A stretch of DNA of 12,194 nucleotides, taken from positions 1-12,194 of the forward strand of contig PXDM01000141.1 of assembly GCA_003565055.1 (NCBI GenBank), read 5' to 3'. Positions 1 through 6,387 of the stretch are shown here, piece after piece. The notes under the pieces were generated by a model, which was not told the origin of the DNA, searched no databases, and saw only the letters and a program-made list of their open reading frames with translations. Origin of the DNA: Paracoccaceae bacterium (GTDB lineage Bacteria > Pseudomonadota > Alphaproteobacteria > Rhodobacterales > Rhodobacteraceae). A program made the translations under genes and the position numbers. Position 1 is the stretch's first letter, and each line of letters begins with the position of its first letter.

Positions 1-1
1 A

Positions 2-307
2 ATCCCGGATTTCGAGACGGGCCGGTTCTCGTTCGAGACGGTCAAGCCGGGCGCGGTGATGGGGCGGGGCGGAGGTCTCATGGCCCCGCATCTCAACCTC
101 TGGCTGATCGCACGGGGCATCAATGTCGGGCTGAACACCCGGATGTATTTCGGGGACGAGGACGCGGCCAATGCCGCCGACCCGGTCCTGAACCTGATCG
201 AGCAGGCCCATCGCCGCGCCACGCTGATCGCACGCGCCGACGGTTCCAGCTATCATTTCGACATCCGTCTTCAGGGCGATGGCGAAACCGTCTTTTTCGA
301 TGTGTGA
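2..307 (+). CDS. pcaG: Protocatechuate 3,4-dioxygenase alpha subunit, 3' part only
   Basis: The reading frame is open from the left edge of the window and ends at TGA 305-307, so this is the C-terminal ~101 residues; the start lies outside. PcaG pairs with PcaH in the non-haem iron enzyme that opens protocatechuate to 3-carboxy-cis,cis-muconate in the cytoplasm. The match rests on the intradiol dioxygenase C-terminal core: a G-R-G-G-G-L-M-A-P-H-L run, then W-L-I-A-R-G-I-N, then L-N-T-R-M-Y-F, followed by the typical ending with an F-D-I-R-L-Q-G strand and a terminal F-F-D. The short length after the R-M-Y-F block and the position ahead of other pca genes favour the alpha rather than the iron-ligating beta chain. 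It lies 7 bases upstream of the BKACE gene, so the two are very likely co-transcribed. No internal damage is seen. Confidence 0.93.
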   Translation: MPDFETGRFSFETVKPGAVMGRGGGLMAPHLNLWLIARGINVGLNTRMYFGDEDAANAADPVLNLIEQAHRRATLIARADGSSYHFDIRLQGDGETVFFDV

Positions 308-314
308 GGGCACC

Positions 315-1154
315 ATGACTCAGCCCTGCATCATCTGCGTCGCGATCACCGGCAGTCTGCCCACCAAGGCCAACAACCCCGCTGTGCCGATCACCGTGGC
401 CGAGCAGATCGAGAGCACGCATGCCGCGTTTGATGCGGGCGCGTCCATCGTCCATGCTCATGTGCGCAACGATGACGAAACCCCGTCCTCCGACCCCGAG
501 AAATTCGCGGCGCTCAAGGAGGGCATCGAAAAATACTGCCCCGGCATGATCATCCAGTTCTCGACCGGCGGGAGGTCTGGCGCGGGGCAGAGCCGCGGGG
601 GTATTTTGTCGCTGGGGCCCGACATGGCCTCGCTCGCGGTGGGGTCGAACAACTTTCCCACCCGCGTCTACGAGAACCCGCCCGATCTGGTGGACTGGCT
701 GGCCGCTGAAATGCGGACCCACGGTGTCAAGCCGGAGATCGAGGCCTTCGACCTGAGCCATATCCTCAAGGCCAGCGCGATGGCCGATGCCGGGCAGATC
801 GCGGGCACGCCCTATGTCCAGTTCGTGATGGGCGTGAAGAACGCGATGCCGGTCGACCGGGACGTGTTCGACTATTACATCCACACGGTGCGGCGGCTCT
901 TCGGGGCCGAGGCGCCGTGGTGCGCGGCGGGGATTGGCGCGCATCAACTGACGCTGAATGACTGGGCCATCGCGGCGGGCGGCCATGCGCGCACCGGACT
1001 GGAGGATAATGTCCGGCTCGACCGCGACCGGCTCGCGCCGTCGAACGCGGCGCTGGTGCGGCGCACGGCCGATCTGTGCGCGCAACACGAGCGCCCCGTC
1101 GCCACATGGCAACAGGCGCGGGAGATCCTCGGGCTGAGAAAGGTCGCGGTATGA
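315..1154 (+). CDS. Beta-keto acid cleavage enzyme (BKACE, DUF849 family), probably acting on beta-ketoadipate
   Basis: A 279-residue TIM-barrel enzyme of the BKACE family, which condenses a beta-keto acid with acetyl-CoA and cleaves it to acetoacetate plus an acyl-CoA. The zinc-site signature H-A-H-V-R is present (H47, H49). E230 follows in T-G-L-E-D-N, with R226 and D231 beside it and E143 in the P-E-I-E-A-F-D strand; these match, at the same numbering, the zinc-binding and catalytic residues I recall for the 3-keto-5-aminohexanoate cleavage enzyme Kce. The start at 315 is preferred to an in-frame ATG at 279, because 279 would overlap pcaG by 29 bases and add an unconserved leader, while 315 follows the pcaG stop and a weak GAGGG. 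With pcaG just before it, the natural substrate is beta-ketoadipate, giving succinyl-CoA and acetoacetate; that substrate is inference. Published work on marine roseobacters, as I recall, noted a conserved ORF directly after pcaG. Its stop overlaps the next ATG (1151-1154). Confidence 0.9.
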   Translation: MTQPCIICVAITGSLPTKANNPAVPITVAEQIESTHAAFDAGASIVHAHVRNDDETPSSDPEKFAALKEGIEKYCPGMIIQFSTGGRSGAGQSRGGILSLGPDMASLAVGSNNFPTRVYENPPDLVDWLAAEMRTHGVKPEIEAFDLSHILKASAMADAGQIAGTPYVQFVMGVKNAMPVDRDVFDYYIHTVRRLFGAEAPWCAAGIGAHQLTLNDWAIAAGGHARTGLEDNVRLDRDRLAPSNAALVRRTADLCAQHERPVATWQQAREILGLRKVAV

Positions 1155-1363
1155 GGAGGATCTACAACACTGCGGCAGAGGCCCCGGACGGGCTTCTGAA
1201 ATCCCGCAGCCTGCCGCTGACCGGCAAGGGCGTGGTGGACCGGAACATCCCCAATCTGGGTGTGCTCGACATGATGCCGGGCGGTCTGAGGATCGCCGAA
1301 TGTGCCGAGGGCGTCACCGGGGGCGACCTGCGCGCCGCGACCGAGGCGAGCAGTGTCGCATGA
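1151..1363 (+). pseudogene. pcaJ: C-terminal remnant of 3-oxoadipate CoA-transferase subunit B (PcaJ)
   Basis: An in-frame 70-codon ORF resembling only the last ~55 residues of beta subunits of 3-oxoacid CoA-transferases. L-P-L-T-G-K-G-V-V-D-R is the family's conserved strand, then L-G-V-L-D stands for the usual D-L-G-V-F, then G-L-R-I-A-E, G-V-T and D-L-R-A-A-T-E-A close the domain. A normal PcaJ has about 210-260 residues and carries the catalytic glutamate in its missing N-terminal part, so this piece cannot be a CoA-transferase. There is no room upstream for the rest, because BKACE ends at 1154. Normally conserved positions look eroded (R-N-I-P-N where R-I-I-T-D is usual). GGAGGA at 1154-1159, right after the BKACE stop, looks like the ribosome binding site of the former gene. 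The ORF starts inside the BKACE stop and its TGA overlaps the pcaD start, so it may still carry ribosomes into pcaD. The identification was made by eye, not by search. Confidence 0.75.
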
Positions 1364-2139
1364 TGTTCGCAAGGATAAACGACGCATCGCTGCATTATCG
1401 CTTTCGTTCAGGGGAGGGGATGCCGGTGGTGTTTCTCAACTCCCTCGGGACCGATTTTCGCATCTGGGATGATGTGATCGCGCGTCTGCCCCCGCATGGG
1501 CCCGTGCTCTGTCTTGACAAGCGGGGGCATGGGCTGTCCGACGATGGCGCGTCGGGCATGGACTGCCTTGTTGCGGATGTTGCCGCGCTGATGGATCATC
1601 TGGGGCTCACTGGCGCGTTGGTCTGTGGCGTATCGGTCGGCGGGATGATCGCGCAGGGCCTCGCATCGGCGCGGCCCGATCTGGTGGCGCGGCTTGTGCT
1701 GTGCTGCACAGGCGCGCGGATCGGCGATGCTGACGGCTGGAACGCCCGGATCGACACGGTCACGCGCGACGGGATCGAGCCGCTGGCCGATGCCATCCTA
1801 GAGCGCTGGTTTTCGGATGATTTCCGGGCAGGGCGGCCCGCAGATCTGGCAGGGTATCGCAACATGCTGGTGCGGACATCGCATAGCGGATACGCCGCCG
1901 TCTGTGCTGCGATCCGCGACACGGACCTGCGCGACAGCACTCGCATGCTGCGCCAGCCCACGATCTGCATTGCCGGGGCGGACGATCTTGCAACCCCGCC
2001 CGATCTGGTCCGCGCGCTGGCCGCGCTCATCCCCGGCGCGCGCCTCACCGTGCTCGGGGATTGCGGGCATCTGCCCTGCATCGAGGCGCCCGACGCCGTG
2101 GCGCAGGCCATCCGTGACATGCGCGGCGATACGCCATGA
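1360..2139 (+). CDS. pcaD: 3-oxoadipate enol-lactonase
   Basis: A 259-residue alpha/beta hydrolase that opens beta-ketoadipate enol-lactone to beta-ketoadipate. Visible features are the early strand V-V-F-L-N-S-L-G-T-D (23-32) typical of PcaD, D-K-R-G-H-G (53-58), the nucleophile elbow G-V-S-V-G-G with S92, the acid in G-A-D-D-L-A-T-P-P (probably D209) and the base H237 in C-G-H-L-P-C-I-E. The length matches stand-alone PcaD, not the PcaL fusion with PcaC. The ATG at 1360 is chosen because it overlaps the stop of the pcaJ scrap as ATGA; ATG 1363 is the immediate alternative. No strong ribosome binding site precedes it (a GAGGCGAG lies rather far, at 1342-1349), which suggests initiation coupled to translation of the upstream ORF. 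The gene ends in an ATGA overlap with pcaB. Confidence 0.93.
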   Translation: MMFARINDASLHYRFRSGEGMPVVFLNSLGTDFRIWDDVIARLPPHGPVLCLDKRGHGLSDDGASGMDCLVADVAALMDHLGLTGALVCGVSVGGMIAQGLASARPDLVARLVLCCTGARIGDADGWNARIDTVTRDGIEPLADAILERWFSDDFRAGRPADLAGYRNMLVRTSHSGYAAVCAAIRDTDLRDSTRMLRQPTICIAGADDLATPPDLVRALAALIPGARLTVLGDCGHLPCIEAPDAVAQAIRDMRGDTP

Positions 2140-3200
2140 GTGCCGATGTCTTCTCCCATCGCTGGCTCGGCGGGCTTTTCGGTGATCGGCAAGCAGCGGC
2201 CATCTGGGCACCCGACCGGCAGATCGCCCATATGTTGCGGATCGAGGCGGCCTATACCCGCGCCCGAGCCCATGCCGGAACCTGGCCAAAGGTCAGGGCC
2301 GACCGCGCCGCTCGCGTCATCGAGACCTGCATCCCGGATCTCGATGCCCTGCGCAGCGGCACCGCGCGCGATGGGGTGCCCGTGCCCGAACTCATCCGCC
2401 AGATCAAGGCTGCCGCTGGCGACGACTCTGATTTAATTCACGTCGGCATGACCTCGCAGGATGTGATCGACACCGCGCTGTCCCTGACCTTGCGCGATAT
2501 CAACGAGCTGCTCGCCGCGCGGCTGGCGGAGCTATGCGCCGCGCTGTCGGCCCTGAGCTCCGCGTCAGGTCATGTCGAGATCATGGGCCGGACCCGGATG
2601 CAAGCCGCGTTGCCGATCCGTTTTGCGCATCGCGCGGCAAGCTGGGCCACACCGCTTGCGGACCACGCCGCAGCGCTGTCGGCGCAGCGCTCCTCGGTTG
2701 AACGGCTGCAACTCGGCGGGCCGGTCGGGGATCGGGCCGGGCTGGGTGCCGCCGCCCCGGTTGTCGCAGCCGAGATGGCCCGGCAGTTGGACCTGCACGA
2801 CGCCCCGGCATGGCACAGCACCCGCGCGCAGATCGCCGCGCATGCCGGGCGCTTGTCGCTGATCACGGGCAGTCTGGGCAAAATGGGACAGGATGTCTGC
2901 CTGATGGCCCAGCAGGGGATCGACGCTTTGCAGATCCGCGGCGGGGGCGGATCGTCAGCCATGCCGCACAAGCAGAACCCAGTGCTGGCGGAATTGCTGG
3001 TGACGCTTGCGCGGTTCAACGCGACGCAGGTGGCGGGCATGCATCACGCGCTGGTGCACGAACAGGAACGTTCCGGTGTAGCTTGGGGTCTGGAATGGAT
3101 GATCCTGCCTCAGATGACCATGGCCACTGCCCGCAGTCTTGCCGTCGCGCAGGACCTGTGCGCGCGCATCACGATCCGTGACGGACACAGCCCCGCATGA
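2136..3200 (+). CDS. pcaB: 3-carboxy-cis,cis-muconate cycloisomerase
   Basis: A 354-residue member of the fumarase/aspartase superfamily that lactonises 3-carboxy-cis,cis-muconate to 4-carboxymuconolactone. The three superfamily blocks are present: H-V-G-M-T-S-Q-D-V (102-110), G-R-T-R-M-Q-A-A-L-P (151-160) and the signature loop G-S-S-A-M-P-H-K-Q-N-P (272-282) that carries the catalytic serine. It is about 100 residues shorter than the ~450-residue Pseudomonas enzyme, ending soon after the signature helices; shorter forms are usual in this bacterial group as far as I recall, so I do not call it truncated. It overlaps pcaD by 4 bases at its start and the aroQ remnant by 4 bases at its end. Adenylosuccinate lyase was considered, but the operon and the P-V-P-E-L-I-R-Q segment fit PcaB better. 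Confidence 0.92.
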   Translation: MSADVFSHRWLGGLFGDRQAAAIWAPDRQIAHMLRIEAAYTRARAHAGTWPKVRADRAARVIETCIPDLDALRSGTARDGVPVPELIRQIKAAAGDDSDLIHVGMTSQDVIDTALSLTLRDINELLAARLAELCAALSALSSASGHVEIMGRTRMQAALPIRFAHRAASWATPLADHAAALSAQRSSVERLQLGGPVGDRAGLGAAAPVVAAEMARQLDLHDAPAWHSTRAQIAAHAGRLSLITGSLGKMGQDVCLMAQQGIDALQIRGGGGSSAMPHKQNPVLAELLVTLARFNATQVAGMHHALVHEQERSGVAWGLEWMILPQMTMATARSLAVAQDLCARITIRDGHSPA

Positions 3201-3388
3201 GCGCGCGCACCATCCAGGCGCTGAATGGCCCGAACCTGAACCTTCCGGGGACGCGCCAGCCCGAGAACCATGGCTGCGAAACCCTGCGCGATCTGGAGAC
3301 GATGTGCCGGGCGCGTGCGTGTGACCACGGCCTCGGCATCGCGCTCCACCTCTGCAGAGCATCTCGTTCATGGAGGAGATGCGGGTAG
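3197..3388 (+). pseudogene. aroQ: N-terminal remnant of type II 3-dehydroquinate dehydratase
   Basis: A 63-codon ORF whose first ~53 residues follow the start of type II dehydroquinases: L-N-G-P-N-L-N-L-P-G-T-R-Q-P-E (the family has N-L-L-G-T-R-E-P-E), then E-T-L-R-D-L-E near the helix where T-L-A-D-V-E is usual, and H-G-L later. Homology fades near 3352, where the next expected residues are Q-S-N-H-E-G-E; a one-base shift there would restore only Q-S. Full-length AroQ has ~145-150 residues. The lid tyrosine of the E-I-Y-G motif, which is catalytic in the family, is replaced by histidine (E-N-H-G). The piece is therefore both truncated and catalytically dead. The enzyme converts 3-dehydroquinate to 3-dehydroshikimate, one step from protocatechuate, so an intact copy here would have served quinate catabolism. 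Its ATG overlaps the pcaB stop. Confidence 0.78.
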
Positions 3389-3596
3389 GTGTCGCCGTGC
3401 CTTGGGATCGGCTCTGCCTTCGGCGTCGCGAAGCGGGCGCGTGGTCACCAGATTCCGCCCAGTCCCGTCGCTATGGGGGAGGTGCAATGCCGCGCCTGCG
3501 AAGAGCAGTGTCTTGCTGCGCCATGCCCGCATGCCCCTGATGGGCTGCTCCATCCCTGTATACGTCTTTGTGGGAAACCCATTCCGGCGTTCCGCC
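3389..3596. other. Gene-free junction between the pca operon and the convergent hydrolase gene
   Basis: About 208 bases with no reading frame I recognise on either strand. None of the later AroQ motifs (N-H-E-G-E, N-P-A/G-A-Y-T-H-T-S, H-L-S-N) turns up here in any frame I read, so the dehydroquinase 3' part is deleted rather than only frameshifted. Only short inverted repeats occur (for example GCCC-CTGAT-GGGC), and none has the T-run of an intrinsic terminator. The two convergent operons must end here, so termination may be Rho-dependent; that is inference. Confidence 0.5.
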
Positions 3597-4382
3597 TCAC
3601 AGCCCCGCAAGCGCGTCGCGCAGCGCCGGGGCGAAGTCGCGATGGTTGTAGATGTCGTTATGGCCCGCCGCGATCCGGGTCACGCGCGTGCGGGGCAGCG
3701 CGGTGGCAAGCGCTTCGCCGCGCTTGGGGGAGATGACCTCGTCGCGCGTGGCGATGATCAGAGAAACCGGTGTCTCGGTGCTGCGCAGGGCTGCCTCGGC
3801 GTCCATTTCGTGGCGAAAGAGCAGCCCGACCGGGGCGAAGGGGAAGCTCGCCTTTGCGACGCGGCTCAGGCGGTCGAAAGGCGTGACCAGAACCGTGCCG
3901 CGCAGGGGGCGGCTGGCGGCGAGATGGGCCGCGACACCGCTGCCGATGCTGAAGCCCACGGCGATGATCTGGGGGGTGGTCTCTGTTGCGATCAGGTCGA
4001 AGATCGCCTCGGCATCGTGCTTGAGGGCGCTGGCGGAGGGGCGTCCCGTGCTCGGGGCGTAACCGCGATAATGAAAAGCCACCACCGTATGCGCGGGCGC
4101 GATCTGATGCAGGAAAAGCGCGACCGCACCCGCATTCCAGGCATTGCCGCCGAAGCCCAGCAAAACGGGGCGCTCCGGGTCGGTGCCGGGGATCAGATGG
4201 CCGTGGAGCACATCGCCACCGGGGCGTTCAAGGCGCAGGTCGCGCGTGCCTTGGGGCAGGTCGGGCAGGGGGCCGACCAATGCGCGAGGAAAGAGGAGCG
4301 AGGTCTGCGCAAGCGCGAGCACGGCGATGAGCGCGCCCAAAAGGGCGATGGCCGTGAGTGCGAATTTGATAAAAAACCCCAT
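3597..4382 (-). CDS. Membrane-anchored alpha/beta hydrolase (ABHD13/BEM46-like)
   Basis: A 261-residue serine hydrolase. The first ~26 residues are a hydrophobic helix preceded by F-I-K, a likely signal anchor that would leave the catalytic domain in the periplasm; no signal peptidase site is obvious. The catalytic parts are an oxyanion strand G-F-G-G-N-A-W-N (77-84), H-Y-R-G-Y (104-108), the nucleophile elbow G-F-S-I-G-S-G with S145, D214 in A-T-R-D-E-V-I, and H241 in A-A-G-H-N-D-I. This layout, including the H-N-D-I-Y ending, is that of the YfhR/BEM46/ABHD13 family, whose physiological substrates are mostly unknown. It lies 46 bases after rlmE on the same strand, and AAGGGG sits just upstream of the ATG, so it is probably the last gene of the ppx-rlmE transcript. 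The exact function cannot be told from the sequence. Confidence 0.85.
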   Translation of the reverse strand: MGFFIKFALTAIALLGALIAVLALAQTSLLFPRALVGPLPDLPQGTRDLRLERPGGDVLHGHLIPGTDPERPVLLGFGGNAWNAGAVALFLHQIAPAHTVVAFHYRGYAPSTGRPSASALKHDAEAIFDLIATETTPQIIAVGFSIGSGVAAHLAASRPLRGTVLVTPFDRLSRVAKASFPFAPVGLLFRHEMDAEAALRSTETPVSLIIATRDEVISPKRGEALATALPRTRVTRIAAGHNDIYNHRDFAPALRDALAGL

Positions 4383-4428
4383 CGCCCCTTACCCCGGCAG
4401 GCGCATGGCGCAGCAGGGCGCCGACTGT

Positions 4429-5166
4429 TTAGCTTGCATTATCTGATGTAATGCGTGAAGATCGCCCGCGAAAGCCTTGGGCAACAACATATTTTTCGGA
4501 GCTGTCGGAGCGGCTGGCGGGCGGTTTCACATTCGCCACTTTCTTGAAATTCTGTTTCAGAAGTTGCTGCAACTCACCCTCTGCCCCCCCGGCGAGGACT
4601 TTGGCGACGAAAGTGCCGCCTTCTTCCAGCACGTCGAAGGCGAAATAGGCGGCGGCTTCGCAGAGCGCCATGATGCGCAGATGGTCGGTCTGTTTGTGCC
4701 CTGATGAGGCGGCGGCCATGTCCGACATGACCACATCAGCCGGGCCGCCGAGCCAGTCCTTGACCTGCTCTTCAGCCCCTTCGGCAAGGAAATCAAGCAC
4801 ATGGACCTCGGTGCCGGGGAGGTGCTCGACCTCTTGCAGATCGACACCGAGCACTGTGCCCACGCGCTTGCCTGCGCGCTCCCCCAGCGCATTGACGCGC
4901 GTCGCGGCCACTTGCAGCCAGCCACCCGGTGCGCAGCCGAGATCGACCACCCGTGCGCCAGGCACGAGGAAGCGGTATTTGTCATCGAGCTCGATCAGCT
5001 TGTAGGCGGCGCGGCCCCGATACCCGTCGCGGCGGGCGGCGGCCACATAGGGGTCATTGAGCTGCCGCTCCAGCCAGCGCGTCGAGCTGAGCTTGCGGCC
5101 GCGCGCGGTCTTGACCTTAACCTTCAATTCGCGCTGTCCGCGCCCGGATGTGTTCTTGGTTTTCAT
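4429..5166 (-). CDS. rlmE: 23S rRNA 2'-O-ribose methyltransferase (U2552), RlmE/FtsJ
   Basis: A 245-residue Rossmann-fold methyltransferase that 2'-O-methylates U2552 in the A-loop of 23S rRNA during late 50S assembly. The K-D-K-E tetrad of the FtsJ family is complete: K56 in R-A-A-Y-K-L, D149 in M-S-D-M-A, K189 in F-V-A-K-V and E224 in S-S-E-K-Y. The SAM-binding loop is D-L-G-C-A-P-G-G-W (75-83). Residues 1-30 form a basic extension (lysines and arginines) likely to contact rRNA, making the protein slightly longer than E. coli RlmE (~209). The gene starts 17 bases after the ppx stop with an AGGAAA overlapping that stop, so co-transcription and possibly coupled translation are expected. Confidence 0.95.
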   Translation of the reverse strand: MKTKNTSGRGQRELKVKVKTARGRKLSSTRWLERQLNDPYVAAARRDGYRGRAAYKLIELDDKYRFLVPGARVVDLGCAPGGWLQVAATRVNALGERAGKRVGTVLGVDLQEVEHLPGTEVHVLDFLAEGAEEQVKDWLGGPADVVMSDMAAASSGHKQTDHLRIMALCEAAAYFAFDVLEEGGTFVAKVLAGGAEGELQQLLKQNFKKVANVKPPASRSDSSEKYVVAQGFRGRSSRITSDNAS

Positions 5167-5183
5167 GATCTTGCCGGGCTTTC

Positions 5184-6329
5184 CTAAGGTTTCATATCAA
5201 GCGCGCCATCGCGGCTCATTTGCGCGAAAAGAAGCCCCTCACGCAGACCGCGATCTGCCACAGACATCCGCTCGGTCGGCCAGACGCGCATGAGCGCGGT
5301 CAGAATCGCCGCGCCGGACATGATCTGCGTGTGCCGGTCGCGCCCAATTCGCGGGTCCTCGCGTCGCCCTGTCGGCCCCAGCGCCAGGTATTCGCGGATC
5401 ACACTATCGACCTGGTTGGAATTCATCACCAGCCCGTCGACCTTGTTGCGGTCATAGCGTTTGAGCCGCAGATAGGAGGCGGCGACTGTCGTGATCGTGC
5501 CCGAGGTGCCGATGATCTGGAATTTGTCATGCGCGGTCGCATCGCGATAGGGCGCGAAGGCTTCGAGCTGTTCCTCGAAATACCAGCTCATGAGCGCGAA
5601 ACGGGCAGCGTCGTCATCGACCTCGCGGAAATGGTCCTTCAGGGTCGCGACGCCCAGCGGCACGGAAATCCAGTCGACGACATGCGGATAACCGGGGGCA
5701 GGGTCGCGTTTCAGCGGGCCGCGATGCATATGCATGATCGCATTTCCGCGCTTTTCGGGCGGCACAGCGGAGAGGTCGATCCAGACCAGTTCGGTCGAGC
5801 CGCCGCCGATGTCGATCACCAGAAGCTGCTCGGTATCGGGCGCAACCAGCGAGGCGCAGGAGACAACCGCGAGCCGGGCTTCTTCCTCGGCTGTGATCAC
5901 ATCGAGCTTGAGCCCGGTTTCGCGATGGGCGCGGCGCATGAAATCCGGGCCGTTGCGCGCGCGCCGGCAGGCTTCGGTCGCGACCAGCCGCATTTTGCGC
6001 ACGCCATGCTGTTCGAGCTTCGCGCGGCAGATGCGCAGCGCCTGCAAGGTGCGCTGCATCGGTCTGTGAGACAAGATGCCGGAGCTTTTGAGCCCGGTGC
6101 CAAGCTCCACCGCCTTGGAAAAGCTGTCCACGACTTCGAACTGCCCACCCTGCGGGCGCGCAATCAGCATGCGACAACTGTTGGTGCCCAGATCCAGCGC
6201 CGCATAAAGCTGCGGTGAACCGGATTTGGGGCGGCGCGGGGCCTTTGCCGAGATGGTCGCCGCAGGAGCTTCTGCAGTGCCAGAAAGCGTCGGTTCAGCG
6301 CCCGTGCCATTGGGACGCTCGGGCGTCAT
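5184..6329 (-). CDS. ppx: Exopolyphosphatase / pppGpp phosphohydrolase family protein (Ppx/GppA)
   Basis: A 381-residue ASKHA-fold phosphatase expected to remove phosphate from polyphosphate and/or pppGpp. Seen are the phosphate-1 loop A-L-D-L-G-T-N-S-C-R (44-53), the catalytic-region T-E-A-C-R (118-122), the T-A-E-E-E-A-R segment (146-152) and the phosphate-2 loop D-I-G-G-G-S-T-E-L (173-181). It lacks the C-terminal HD-like domain that brings E. coli Ppx and GppA to ~500 residues, so it is the short form of the family. The first ~40 residues are Pro/Ala-rich and probably disordered, but the start is supported by GGAGGGC at 6335-6341, 5 bases before the ATG. Polyphosphate versus pppGpp preference cannot be read from motifs. 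It heads the operon with rlmE and the hydrolase. Confidence 0.9.
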   Translation of the reverse strand: MTPERPNGTGAEPTLSGTAEAPAATISAKAPRRPKSGSPQLYAALDLGTNSCRMLIARPQGGQFEVVDSFSKAVELGTGLKSSGILSHRPMQRTLQALRICRAKLEQHGVRKMRLVATEACRRARNGPDFMRRAHRETGLKLDVITAEEEARLAVVSCASLVAPDTEQLLVIDIGGGSTELVWIDLSAVPPEKRGNAIMHMHRGPLKRDPAPGYPHVVDWISVPLGVATLKDHFREVDDDAARFALMSWYFEEQLEAFAPYRDATAHDKFQIIGTSGTITTVAASYLRLKRYDRNKVDGLVMNSNQVDSVIREYLALGPTGRREDPRIGRDRHTQIMSGAAILTALMRVWPTERMSVADRGLREGLLFAQMSRDGALDMKP

Positions 6330-6334
6330 GTCTC

Positions 6335-6341
6335 GCCCTCC
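6335..6341 (-). promoter_or_regulatory. Ribosome binding site of ppx
   Basis: GGAGGGC on the minus strand, 5 bases before the ATG. It settles the start of the Ppx/GppA protein at 6329 and shows that the long Pro/Ala-rich N-terminus is translated. Confidence 0.7.
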
Positions 6342-6358
6342 AAATATGAGTTAGCGCA

Positions 6359-6387
6359 AGCGTAATCCGGGTGCACTTGTTTAGCAA
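6359..6387 (-). promoter_or_regulatory. Putative sigma-70-type promoter for ppx-rlmE-hydrolase
   Basis: Minus strand TTGCTA (6382-6387) and TACGCT (6359-6364) are separated by 17 bases and lie ~30 bases upstream of the ppx start codon. Both hexamers are partial matches to the consensus. This was found by eye, with no support beyond spacing and position in a divergent intergenic region. Confidence 0.35.

Noticed and set aside
120..1112. 330-codon open frame on the minus strand opposite pcaG and BKACE
   Set aside because: It is antisense to two well-identified genes, is rich in Arg/His/Pro with no domain, and reflects the high third-position GC.
2136..3200. pcaB as a truncated gene because it is ~100 residues shorter than the Pseudomonas enzyme
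   Set aside because: All superfamily blocks are present and the end is clean with a stop/start overlap; a shorter form is usual for the group as far as I recall.
3368..3610. An 80-codon minus-strand open frame in the junction, considered as a transposase remnant or small gene
   Set aside because: No transposase motif, no terminal inverted repeats or target duplication seen, and no ribosome binding site; its start lies inside the hydrolase gene in another frame.
3270..4451. 393-codon plus-strand open frame across the aroQ remnant junction and the hydrolase gene
   Set aside because: It is the mirror frame of the hydrolase gene, which has a full catalytic triad on the minus strand; the composition is non-protein-like.
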